Source: Alkalilimnicola ehrlichii (GTDB lineage: Bacteria; Pseudomonadota; Gammaproteobacteria; Nitrococcales; AK92). Taken from it: a stretch of DNA of 64,000 bases. Made by a program: the position numbers and the translations under genes. The stretch lies in the NCBI RefSeq assembly GCF_003399765.1, contig NZ_NFZV01000002.1, forward strand, positions 124,001 to 188,000, written 5' to 3'. Under the pieces are notes generated by a model. It had not been told where the DNA came from, ran no database searches, and saw only the letters and a list, made by a program, of their open reading frames with translations. Below are positions 42,016-50,590 of the stretch, one piece after another; the stretch's first letter is position 1; each line of letters begins with the position of its first letter.

Positions 42016-44028
42016 TCAGATGTCGATCTCGACCCGCTCGTCCATTGGGACCGCGCAGCAGGTCAGTACATGGTCGTCGGCCGGGCTGACCAGCGGCTTG
42101 CGCGTATAATGAACAGCTCCGGAGAGCAACCGCACGGCGCAAGTACCGCATTTGCCCGAGCGGCAATTGTGGAAAGGTCTCAGACCGGCCGCCTCGGCGG
42201 TTTCCAACAGCGTACCGCTCTGCGCGGTCCATTCGGCCTGAATTTCCGAGCGGGCGAAGGTCACCGTTGCGCGCGTTGGCAACTCCACGACCGAACCTGT
42301 CTCTTCGGGCTCGTCGAGTTCGCCCGCACCGAAAAATTCATAGTGGATATGCGAACGGTCGATGCCCATGTCGCGCAACCCCGTATAAAGCGCTCGCATG
42401 AATCCCTCAGGGCCGCATAAGTAGAACTGGTAACCGTCAAAGGGGAGAAACTTAGCGAGAACCCCCATGCCGAGCCGCGCCTCGGTATCGTGGGTTTGGC
42501 CCAAGCGGTCTCCCGGCTCCGGAGCGGAATAAGCCGTGAATAGATGCAGCCAGTCATGCTGGCGGACGATGGCCTCGAGCTCGCTGCGGAACGCCCGGCT
42601 GGCACTGTTCTGGGTGGCATGGATGAAGTACACCTCGCGCCGAGGCGCACCGGCACGCAGCGCGGCCACGAGCCCGTCGAGCATTGCCATCATCGGGGTT
42701 ATGCCGACGCCACCGGAGAGCATGACGATGGGCTGGGTGCTGTCGTCCAGCACAAAATCGCCCGCTGGCGAGGCGACCTCGATGATATCCCCGTCTTTAA
42801 ATCGATCGTGCAGCAGACGGGAAGCCAAACCGTACTCTTCGCGTTTGACGGTGAGGCGATAATCGCGCCCGTTCGGCCCTTGCGAAATCGTGTAGCTGCG
42901 CAGAATCGAGCCGTCATTGCCCTGAAGCCGGATCGGCAGGAACTGCCCTGGGACATGCGGTTCAATAGGGCCGCCGTCCGCGGGTGTTAGATAAAAGGAG
43001 GTGATGGTGTCGCTTTCCCTGCGCTTCGATGCGATCTGGAAGCGGCGATAACCGTCGGTATTGAGCGCCGCCAACCGCACCTCATCCCAAGTTCCAGTGT
43101 CATCGAGTGCGGGCCACTGCTCGGCCAGCGTGGCGGTAACCGGTAAGGTAGCGGTCGCATGCCAGATCTCTTCCGGCACGACATCGACGACGCGCTCGGC
43201 GCCCGCGAAAGCCTCGACACGGCCAGGGCTCCAGTCGATGGTGGCACGACCAGTCAATATTATCGCCTCCCCGGTTTCGAAGTCCGGCACGAACAGGCCT
43301 ATGCGGCCATCGCTTTCGATGTTGCCGAGCGTATTGAAAAAGCGATTGCCGGAAAAATCGGGAAAGGAGAGCGATCCATCCTCGTTGATGCCAAGAAAGC
43401 CCGGCCGCCCGCCACGGTGCGACGCGTCGACCCCGGCGCTGCCTCCCTTGAGCGAACCGGCAGCACGGGAGGCGATGAAGAAGGTATCGGCGGATTCGAC
43501 AAGGCGACGAACCGCCGGCTCGTACAGGCTGCTGCGACGGCCTGCGGCTGCTGAGGGTTCGTCCCTAGCGGGGGCCAGGGAGCGGGTCTGAATGTATTGC
43601 GGGCAGTTCCCGAAGCTCTGATCGACCGCGATGGTAATAGCGTCGCCACGGGCGTATCGCACCCGGCCGTTCATCCGATTGCGGCGTCGGTTGGATAGAT
43701 CGACCCCGACGACGCCAACGCTCGCGCCAGGCGTCAAATCCAGCCTGAGTTCGTCTGAGAGAGTCGGCGCCCGTTGCAGCTCTAGCGTACTCGGGGAGGG
43801 AGAGGACGCGTAGCCAGGCGGCCCAAAGACAGGAACGCACCATGGCCGACCCGCCGGGTCGAGCAGTCCGAGAAACAACATTGGCAAGTTCTCGAAGAAA
43901 TCGCGGTGCTGCTGTGGCATTTCTGGACGCACGAAACTTGCTGCACGCTCAAGCCAGTCATCGGAAACCTCGGCACGCGCCTGTACGGTACGCTCGCCGG
44001 CATGAAAAACATGATCGTCCTGCGCCAT
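42016..44028 (-). CDS. Pyridoxamine-phosphate-oxidase-like domain fused to ferredoxin reductase and 2Fe-2S ferredoxin
   Basis: 670-residue electron-transfer protein with four parts: a split-barrel PNPOx-like flavin domain (residues ~1-320; PFF-like MLFLGLLDPAGRPWCVPVFG, and SFPDFSGNRFFNTLGNIESD), an FAD-binding domain (PGQFLPIRL, RSYTISQGPNG), an NAD-binding domain (VMLSGGVGITPMMAMLDGLV, FYLCGPEGFM), and a C-terminal ferredoxin with CRSGKCGTC plus a distal cysteine. It probably passes electrons from NAD(P)H via FAD and iron-sulfur to the flavin barrel. ATG 44028 follows GGGAG; the frame extends to 44211. The GST gene lies upstream. Confidence 0.9.
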   Translation of the reverse strand: MAQDDHVFHAGERTVQARAEVSDDWLERAASFVRPEMPQQHRDFFENLPMLFLGLLDPAGRPWCVPVFGPPGYASSPSPSTLELQRAPTLSDELRLDLTPGASVGVVGVDLSNRRRNRMNGRVRYARGDAITIAVDQSFGNCPQYIQTRSLAPARDEPSAAAGRRSSLYEPAVRRLVESADTFFIASRAAGSLKGGSAGVDASHRGGRPGFLGINEDGSLSFPDFSGNRFFNTLGNIESDGRIGLFVPDFETGEAIILTGRATIDWSPGRVEAFAGAERVVDVVPEEIWHATATLPVTATLAEQWPALDDTGTWDEVRLAALNTDGYRRFQIASKRRESDTITSFYLTPADGGPIEPHVPGQFLPIRLQGNDGSILRSYTISQGPNGRDYRLTVKREEYGLASRLLHDRFKDGDIIEVASPAGDFVLDDSTQPIVMLSGGVGITPMMAMLDGLVAALRAGAPRREVYFIHATQNSASRAFRSELEAIVRQHDWLHLFTAYSAPEPGDRLGQTHDTEARLGMGVLAKFLPFDGYQFYLCGPEGFMRALYTGLRDMGIDRSHIHYEFFGAGELDEPEETGSVVELPTRATVTFARSEIQAEWTAQSGTLLETAEAAGLRPFHNCRSGKCGTCAVRLLSGAVHYTRKPLVSPADDHVLTCCAVPMDERVEIDI

Positions 44029-44054
44029 GGGGTGCTCCCTCTCGGTCAGGGGTT

Positions 44055-44182
44055 TAGGCATCGTCCGAAAACTGTCTGCGCTCGGCCATACGGCGTTAAA
44101 AGTCAGCTCAAAGCACTCGCCGTCTTTTCGCTGATTTTTGCCTTGTCTGACCATCGCTCGCCGACTTTTCGGACAATGCCTA
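44055..44182. repeat. 128-base element with 17-base terminal inverted repeats
   Basis: The ends TAGGCATCGTCCGAAAA (44055-44071) and TTTTCGGACAATGCCTA (44166-44182) are inverted copies with one mismatch. The interior has no gene. It lies between the GST and oxidoreductase genes, and its right end contains the GST stop codon. It looks like a MITE or a deletion derivative of an insertion sequence. Confidence 0.65.
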
Positions 44183-44818
44183 GGGAAGTGGCGTACGGGC
44201 CATACCGACAAAGCCGTCCTGCGCCTCGATTCTTGTCAGCCACGCCCGGATCGACGGGTAAGCATCAAGACTGACGCCGCCTTCGGGCGCATGAGCGATG
44301 TAGCTGTAGCCGGCCACATCGGCGATCGTGATCCTCGATCCGGCGAGGAAATCGCGGCACTCCAGAATCGGCTCCATTGCGGCAAATAATCGATGCGACG
44401 CGGCCTTGGCGCCTTCATGATCCAGCGGTGCGCCGAAGAGCGTCACCAGCCGTGCCGCGCAAGGGCCATGAGCAATCTCTCCGGCGGCCACCGACAGCCA
44501 GCGCTGTACTTCAGCAGCGGCCTCCGGGCTTTCAGGCAGCCAATCGTAGCCGGTGGGATAGGACTTCACCAAGTAGATCAGAATGGCGTTAGAGTCCGAC
44601 AGCGTTACGCCGTTGTCGTCGATCGCAGGAACCTGGCCGAAGGGGCTGAGAGCGAGAAACTCGGGCGCCTTGTGCGCGCCGTTTTCGACATCGAGATCGA
44701 CCGGCTCATAGGGAAGGTCGAGCAGCGCCATCATGAGCTCGACGCGATGGCAGTGACCGGATTTCGGGTGTCGGTACAGTTTGATCGGGGTGGCATGAAT
44801 TGGGAAGTTTAGGTTCAT
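44180..44818 (-). CDS. Glutathione S-transferase family protein
   Basis: 212 residues. The thioredoxin-like N-terminal domain is IKLYRHPKSGHCHRVELMMA, then LDVENGAHKAPEFLALSPFG and the glutathione-binding VPAIDDNGVTLSDSNAILIY. An all-helical C-terminal domain follows (WLPESPEAAAEVQRWLSVAA, AGSRITIADVAGYSYI). It conjugates glutathione to electrophiles or reduces peroxides. ATG 44818 follows AGGAG; the frame extends upstream. It is divergent from a LysR gene and probably regulated by it. Confidence 0.92.
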   Translation of the reverse strand: MNLNFPIHATPIKLYRHPKSGHCHRVELMMALLDLPYEPVDLDVENGAHKAPEFLALSPFGQVPAIDDNGVTLSDSNAILIYLVKSYPTGYDWLPESPEAAAEVQRWLSVAAGEIAHGPCAARLVTLFGAPLDHEGAKAASHRLFAAMEPILECRDFLAGSRITIADVAGYSYIAHAPEGGVSLDAYPSIRAWLTRIEAQDGFVGMARTPLP

Positions 44819-44920
44819 GCTTGGGCTCCTGTGGACGAGACATGGAGGGCTGTCGCGGTCGATGTTGTGAACTGCCGTCGAGGATATGCCCTTCCAAAAA
44901 TTGGCGGAAGCCGGCAAAAT

Positions 44921-44937
44921 TGGAATATAAAGTTCCA
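44921..44937. promoter_or_regulatory. LysR operator candidate (TGGAA-N7-TTCCA)
   Basis: Inverted TGGAA/TTCCA around seven bases; similar half-sites TTCCAAAAATTGG and TTTGGAAATC flank it. It lies in the AT-rich space between the GST gene and the divergent LysR gene. Confidence 0.5.
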
Positions 44938-45002
44938 TTATTTGGAAATCACGGAGCTCAATTGATGGCGCCCGAGCAAAGCTCTCATTTCTTGGATGGC
45001 TT

Positions 45003-45908
45003 ATGCCCGACAGACTAAAGACAATGGCCATGCTCGTCAGAGTCATCGACGAAGGCAGTATCACGGCGGGTGCCCGAGCCCTGAGAATGCCCATTGCGAC
45101 CGTTAGCCGCAGGATTTCGGAGCTGGAAGCCGATTTGAACGCCGAGCTGGTTTTACGTTCTCCCCGTGGGCTGACGTTAACCGATGCGGGGACTGCCTAC
45201 GTGGCGGCTTGCCGACGGATTCTGGAAGAGGTGGCCGAAGCCGAACGCAGCGCCTCGGGAGAATTTTCGGCGCCTCGGGGGACGCTGACCCTAACGGCAC
45301 CTATCGTCTTCGGACGCCTGCATGTTCTACCGGTGGTCACAGCTTTCCTGCATTGCCACCCGGAAGTGAATATTCAGCTCCAACTCACCGACCGTAATGT
45401 GAGTCTCGGTGAGGAGCACATCGATATGGCCATCCGCATCGGTCCGCTGCCGGACAGCGGTCTGATCGCCCGCAAGGTCGGCGAAGTACGCCATGTCGTC
45501 TGTGCAAGCCCCTCCTATCTCGACAAGCATGGCAGACCTAACGCGCCGGACGATCTCGAAGGTGCCTCCTGCATCACGCTTGATCAGTTTCTAACTGCCC
45601 AGGTCTGGGGCTTCGAAGCAGAGGGAAAGTCGCTACAAATTCCTGTTCATGCTCGTCTCACGGTGAACACGGCCGAAGCGGCACTTGATGCTGCAGAGGC
45701 GGGGCTCGGTTTTACCCGCGTTCTCTCTTACCAGGCCGCGCCCGGGACACAGGCCGGACGCCTTGCAACGGTTTTGCAGGCGTGGGAACCGAAGCCCTTA
45801 CCGATCCACCTGGTTTACGAACGCCGGGCGCTGATCCCGCAGAAGTTGCGTGCCTTCATCGATTTCGCCGCACCGCGTATCGCACATAGCACCGCATCGG
45901 TGGCATAA
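45003..45908 (+). CDS. LysR family transcriptional regulator
   Basis: 301 residues. The HTH is MAMLVRVIDEGSITAGARAL, RMPIATVSRRISELEADLNA and ELVLRSPRGLTLTDAGTAYV. The effector domain has HIDMAIRIGPLPDSGLIARK and ends in the usual helices. It belongs to the group that controls GST, SDR and quinone reductase genes, matching its divergent GST neighbour. The start ATG 45003 has only a weak ribosome site; other nearby ATGs are in other frames. Confidence 0.92.
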   Translation: MPDRLKTMAMLVRVIDEGSITAGARALRMPIATVSRRISELEADLNAELVLRSPRGLTLTDAGTAYVAACRRILEEVAEAERSASGEFSAPRGTLTLTAPIVFGRLHVLPVVTAFLHCHPEVNIQLQLTDRNVSLGEEHIDMAIRIGPLPDSGLIARKVGEVRHVVCASPSYLDKHGRPNAPDDLEGASCITLDQFLTAQVWGFEAEGKSLQIPVHARLTVNTAEAALDAAEAGLGFTRVLSYQAAPGTQAGRLATVLQAWEPKPLPIHLVYERRALIPQKLRAFIDFAAPRIAHSTASVA

Positions 45909-45972
45909 CCCGCCGCCCTCCCCTGCTACGGGGCGACGCCTCTTAGGTATCGCGCTATTTACCGTTTTTTAC

Positions 45973-46115
45973 CGACCGCCGAGCTGTGTCGTCGGGAAAT
46001 CGAAGTCAGCGGCCATAGTCGAACAAACTTAATCTCGCTCAAACGAAAAAAGGGCGAGCCGATGCGTTAGTCGCCCAGCCCACCCTTTTTTGTCTACTAT
46101 TCCAGCCCCGTTAAC
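45973..46115 (+). pseudogene. 3' fragment of an MNT-HEPN gene with its terminator (direct repeat B)
   Basis: Aligns with 38031-38174: CGACCGCCGAGCTGTGTCGT, the last ~15 codons with two small deletions, a TAG stop region, GATGCGTTAGTCGCCCAGCC, and CCTTTTTTGTCTACTATTCC followed by AGCCCCGTTAA. The stem of the terminator has drifted but keeps A- and T-runs. The rest of the gene is absent. It also serves as the downstream boundary of the convergent esterase gene. Confidence 0.8.
46041..46090. terminator. Drifted terminator downstream of the esterase genes
   Basis: ACGAAAAAAGGGCGA, GATGCGTTAGTCGCCC and CACCCTTTTTTG keep an A-run, a GGGCGA/TCGCCC stem and a T-run. It is a diverged copy of the terminator at 38110 and can stop transcription from either side. 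Confidence 0.6.
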
Positions 46116-46154
46116 GAGATCGCGCTACGATCAGCGCCGGGGCTCCGCTCGGTT

Positions 46155-48146
46155 TCACTGCACGGCATCCTCCAAACCGGTTTCCACCGTCGGCTCGGCA
46201 CCCGGGCCGATTTCAATGAAGGTGTCGTTGAATACCGTAAACGTCGGCCAGTTAAAACTCCCCGTGCTGGGATCGCCCGTCTTGGCGAAGTTCGTCCACA
46301 TCGACATCGTGAGGTCGGTAATAGCGGCATCGTCGGCGCCCCACTCCATCGACGCATAAATCGCCCCTGCATCGCTGCCGAGGTCGGGACGATCGCCTTC
46401 CGGCGTCGTCACTAACCCAAGCTGGTAGTTTTGGATCATGCCGGCCGGGTGGTTGAACAAGTAGGGCAGCTCGCAGCCATGACAGCTTTTCAGCCCCAGT
46501 TCGCTCCATCCGTCTGGCACCCGGCTGAACAGGTAAACATACTGATTCGATTGATAGTTCTGCCGCTGATCGAGCCAAACGGGCAGGGAATGCCGGTGGT
46601 TCGCACCGTCACCGTCCGTAACGCCCGCCATGAGCGGAACATCGCTCGGCATACCGTCGACCGCATTCTGATAGTAGGTGTTGGGTTGATAGTAATTGTC
46701 CCAGTTCGGGCGGTAAGTTTGACGTGGAACGTTGTGCTCGCTATCGGCCCGCGTGAAGGCGGTCCAAGGCAATGCGCGCGCCTCCTCCAGAGTCGTCACG
46801 CCGACTCTGTCGAATAACGCTTCGCCGACCGCCGATGACGAGGCCAGGGAGTCTTCCGGCGCGCTCTCTTCGTCCATCGGCGCAAAAGCGCTCTGGACGA
46901 TCGCTTTGTGAAATAAGCCGGTTGCCTGCGGCGAGTTCATTAGCGAGTAGACCTTCCCACCGCCGCCGGATTGCCCGAAGATGGTAACGTTGTCCGGGTC
47001 GCCGCCGAAAGCGGCGATGTTATCCCGCACCCATTCCAGAGCCATGACAAGGTCCATTTGTCCGTAATTGCCGGAACCGTCATAGCCGCTTTCAGCCGTC
47101 AGTAACGGATGGGCAATGTAGCCAAACGGGCCTAAGCGATGGTTAACGGTCACGAGGACGACGCCCTCGTTGGTGAGGCTGTCCGGGTTGTTGTATTGCT
47201 GGGAGTTAGCGGACAGAATCGCAAACGAACCGCCGTGGAACCACACCATCACTGGCAGATCGGCGGCGTCCTTCGGCGTGGTGACGTTAAGGTAGAGCGA
47301 ATCCTCGCTCATTCCACCCTGATTCACGCTCTCTAGCGCTTCGTCCTGAGCGGATTGATCGGCCCAGGCTACCGCGTCGCGAATCCCCGCCCAGGGTTCG
47401 GGCGCTACCGGCGGCCGCCATCTCAGGTCACCCAACGGCGGCTGAGCATAGGGAATGCCGAGGAACTGCCAAGTTTTGTCATTGGCCTCAAAGCCGCGCA
47501 GGTCGCCCCCGGAGGTGGCGACCTGTACTCTCGGGCTGGTTGCACGCGTGAACAGCGCTACCGCTTCGGTGGCGCTGCGGATAGCCCTTGGGCGCGGATC
47601 CGGGTCGGAGAACGCGCCGGCTGTGTCCAAACTCTCCACTAATGGCGTCAGACTCGCGCGGAAATCCGGCGTCGGTTCGTCAAAGTCGATGTCGTCGGCT
47701 TTGACAGATACCGCAGCCCGAATGGCCTCGCTAATCTGGATGCCGTTGTTGAGATCGCCATCGGCATCCAACGTCTGCAATAGGATGAGTTTGTTGTTGA
47801 CGCGCTGGTCGGCGGCCGATGCAGCGTCACCGACGATATGCAGTGCGGTGAGCTGCTCGGCACCTTTGGCGGACCCGAGCTCCAGGTCGCCAATAGAGAA
47901 CGTGATCGTTTCGCCCTTTGAATAGGTGAAGCGCCCCCGTTCGTCGGTGACGCCGGCAGCCGTATCGGTGCCTACGTAATTCAACCCTGCAACCGGAATA
48001 CCGCCGAACGTACCGGTAAGATCCCTCGAGTCGGAAGACGAGGAAGAACTACCGGAACACCCGGCCAACGGCAGCATTAGCGGCGCCAAAGAAAGCGCCA
48101 GGAGTACCGGGCGACGCCAGTGATTCATGAAGGTGCCATTCATCAT
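46155..48146 (-). CDS. Lipoprotein carboxylesterase (type B) with N-terminal surface domain
   Basis: 663 residues. A lipobox (LPLAGC, then a poly-Ser linker) indicates an outer-membrane lipoprotein. Residues ~40-200 form a beta-rich domain (GLNYVGTDTAAGVTDERGRF, KLILLQTLDADGDLNNGI) seen in many secreted proteobacterial proteins. The alpha/beta-hydrolase follows with LRWRPPV, the oxyanion region VWFHGGSF, the nucleophile in FGQSGGGG, and the catalytic histidine in SCHGCELPYLF. It should hydrolyse esters outside the cell. AGGAGG precedes ATG 48146. A frameshifted paralogue lies 30 bases upstream. Confidence 0.9.
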   Translation of the reverse strand: MMNGTFMNHWRRPVLLALSLAPLMLPLAGCSGSSSSSSDSRDLTGTFGGIPVAGLNYVGTDTAAGVTDERGRFTYSKGETITFSIGDLELGSAKGAEQLTALHIVGDAASAADQRVNNKLILLQTLDADGDLNNGIQISEAIRAAVSVKADDIDFDEPTPDFRASLTPLVESLDTAGAFSDPDPRPRAIRSATEAVALFTRATSPRVQVATSGGDLRGFEANDKTWQFLGIPYAQPPLGDLRWRPPVAPEPWAGIRDAVAWADQSAQDEALESVNQGGMSEDSLYLNVTTPKDAADLPVMVWFHGGSFAILSANSQQYNNPDSLTNEGVVLVTVNHRLGPFGYIAHPLLTAESGYDGSGNYGQMDLVMALEWVRDNIAAFGGDPDNVTIFGQSGGGGKVYSLMNSPQATGLFHKAIVQSAFAPMDEESAPEDSLASSSAVGEALFDRVGVTTLEEARALPWTAFTRADSEHNVPRQTYRPNWDNYYQPNTYYQNAVDGMPSDVPLMAGVTDGDGANHRHSLPVWLDQRQNYQSNQYVYLFSRVPDGWSELGLKSCHGCELPYLFNHPAGMIQNYQLGLVTTPEGDRPDLGSDAGAIYASMEWGADDAAITDLTMSMWTNFAKTGDPSTGSFNWPTFTVFNDTFIEIGPGAEPTVETGLEDAVQ

Positions 48147-48176
48147 GCAAACCTCCTCCCTATACGATATCGGTTG

Positions 48177-50182
48177 TTATTCTTCTGGAAACTCGTCGGC
48201 AAGACGGCCGTCTTTCACCTCGGCATCCGCACTCAGCTCGACATACATCTGAGGACCTGACTCGTATAGCGGATAATCAAGTTCGCCGGGAATACTTGGG
48301 TTGCCTGTTTTGGCGAAATTCGTCCAGATAGTGAGCATACGGTCGATGACGATGTTGTCGGTTTCGTCGAAACCGGCCGAGGCAATTATGTCGTCAGGGG
48401 TGACCTCGTCGCTTGGGATGACGTTACCGTCGGCATCCTTGATCTCCAGTAACTCCCCGGTGGCAGGATCGATAACCAAGCCCATTTGGTAGTGCGAAAC
48501 AACGCTCTCCAACATATTGAACACATAGGCCAGCTCGGCGCCGTGATAGGCCTCCAGGCCGAGTTCTCGCCAACCCGCGGTTGGTGACTGAAAAGCGTCG
48601 CGAAGTGATCCGATACGCTGTGGTCCGCCATCCACGGGAAGACATCTCTGACGGTATCGATCGGGTCTGGCGTGTCGTTGGTGTTAATGACGAACATGAA
48701 CGGCACGTCGTTCTGATTACCGGACTCGAAGCTAACCCGTTCGGTATCGGGCAAATAGTAGTTATCAACGTTGGTGTAGGGAGTTAACATCACGCCGGCC
48801 GCCACGATTTCCGTCCAGCTGCGCTGGCGCATCTCGTCCAAGGAGGCGGCACCGAGATTGTTTTGTAGCGCCTCGCCGATCTCCTCCGCAGCGGCCAAGC
48901 TGCGGGTATCGGGGAAAAGCGTGCCGCTTTGACTAATCGCCTGGTGGAAAAGGCCCGCTGCTTCCGGCGAGGCCATTAGGGACAACACCTTACGACCGCC
49001 ACCGGATTCGCCAAAGATCGTCACGTTATCCGGGTTTCCACCAAAGGCGGCGATATTGTCCTGCACCCATTCCAGGGCCATGATCAGGTCCATTTGGCCG
49101 TAGTTGCCGGAGCCGCCATAGCCGCTTTCGGCACTAAGATCGGGATGCGCGATATAGCCGAACAGCCCTAGCCGATGGTTGACCGATACTTGAACAACAC
49201 CCTTGCTGGCTAACGCCTTCGGGTTATTGAAGGGTTTCGTATTGCTGGTCAGCGCGGTGAAGCCGCCGCCGTGAAACCACACCATGACCGGGAGGTCGGC
49301 GGCATCCTTAGGGGCGGTTATATTAAGGTAGAGCGAATCCTCGCTCATTCCACCTTCCCCGTAGCGTTGCAGGGCGGGAATCTGAGCCGCCTGGTCGCTC
49401 CAAGCGACGGCATCGCGCACGCCGGGCCACGGCTGAGCCGCTACCGGCGGCCGCCACCTCAAGTCACCCAATGGCGGTTGGGCATAGGGAATGCCGAGGA
49501 ACTGCCAAGTATTCTCGTCGGCTTCGAAACCACGCAGCTTGCCGCCGGTGGTTTCGACGACAATACGTTCGCTGGTTGATCGTGCAAAATGTTCAAGCGC
49601 ATCGGCGGCCGTTCTGATAGCGCGGGGCCGCGGGTCCGGGTCGGAGAAGGCGCCGACCGCTTCCAGGCTCTCCACCAATGGCTCCAGGCTGCTCCGGAAA
49701 TCGGACGTCGGTTGGTCAAAGTTAATATCGCCGGCGTTAGCCGACACTTTGGCCCGAATGGCGTCGGTGATCTGGATGCCGTTATTAAGATCGCCATCGG
49801 CATCGAGCGTCTGCAACAAGATCAGCTTATTGCTCACACGCCGGTCTTCCGCCGATTCGGCTCCGCTAGTAACGCTCAGCGGCGTAAGGACTGGCGCCCC
49901 TTGCGCAGAGCCTAATGTGAGATCGCCTATAGCAAAGGTGATCGTTTCGCCGCTGAAGTAGTTGAACTGGCCCCACTCATCGGTGACGCCGGCAGCCGTA
50001 TCGGTGCCCTTGTAATTCAACCCTGAAACGGCGCTATCGATGAATGTCCCGGTAAGCGCCTCCGGATTCGACGAGGAGGACGAAGAGGAATTACACCCGC
50101 TAAGGGGCAGAGCCAATAGACTTAGAGAAACAGCTAACAGCGGCGCACGCCGCCAGCGACCATTGATGACGCGATAGGTCAT
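48177..50182 (-). pseudogene. Lipoprotein carboxylesterase (type B), tandem paralogue (frameshifted)
   Basis: About 668 residues when repaired, with the same layout as its neighbour: lipobox LPLSGC plus Ser run, the surface domain (GLNYKGTDTAAGVTDEWGQF), then the esterase with VWFHGGGF, the nucleophile FGESGGGRK and, in the second frame, AYHGAELAYVF. The break is at 48583-48584, where GG on the plus strand should be GGG, restoring FSHPTAGWRELGLEAYHG. It is first in a two-gene operon with the other esterase. The paralogues differ enough to suggest an old duplication and different substrates. Confidence 0.87.
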
Positions 50183-50590
50183 GCAAGTCTCCTCCTAGAT
50201 TTTTCTATTTTGTTGTATGCAACAGGTGCCACTTTCCTTGCCCCAGTGCGAAGCGCTTCGACCGGGGCGCTGCAACCGCGAGCCGCAAAGTCTCCTTAAG
50301 CGGCGACTCCCTCGTGCATCAATGTGTCTCCGTACCGCGGATAGCGTTTGGCGCTTTTTATTCGTTGCGGCTTTCAGAGTGCGGCAGGGTTTGGAAGGAA
50401 GTATTGAACGTTTTTGCGGTGTTGGCGCTCATCCGAGCCTGCGTTCACAGGCCGATGAGCTAAAATGTAAAACAGCAAAACGTACAAGCGTTTCGAACGA
50501 AGGCGTGTCTATAAGAAAGGTTGGTAAACGTAGGGGCTATGCCTGACCATGGTTAGCAAACGGGCTTGTGCCGTATGAACGTGATGGCCT
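50183..50590. other. Intergenic region between the esterase and AraC genes
   Basis: 408 bases between divergent genes. A plus-strand open frame at 50217-50546 has no recognisable features and is probably chance. Promoters for both genes should be here. Confidence 0.4.

Noticed and set aside
42544-43591. Several long plus-strand frames opposite the oxidoreductase
   Set aside because: High-GC antisense shadows without motifs.
50217-50546. Plus-strand open frame of 109 codons in the esterase/AraC intergenic region
   Set aside because: No ribosome site of note, no recognisable domain, odd composition, and it covers the divergent promoters.
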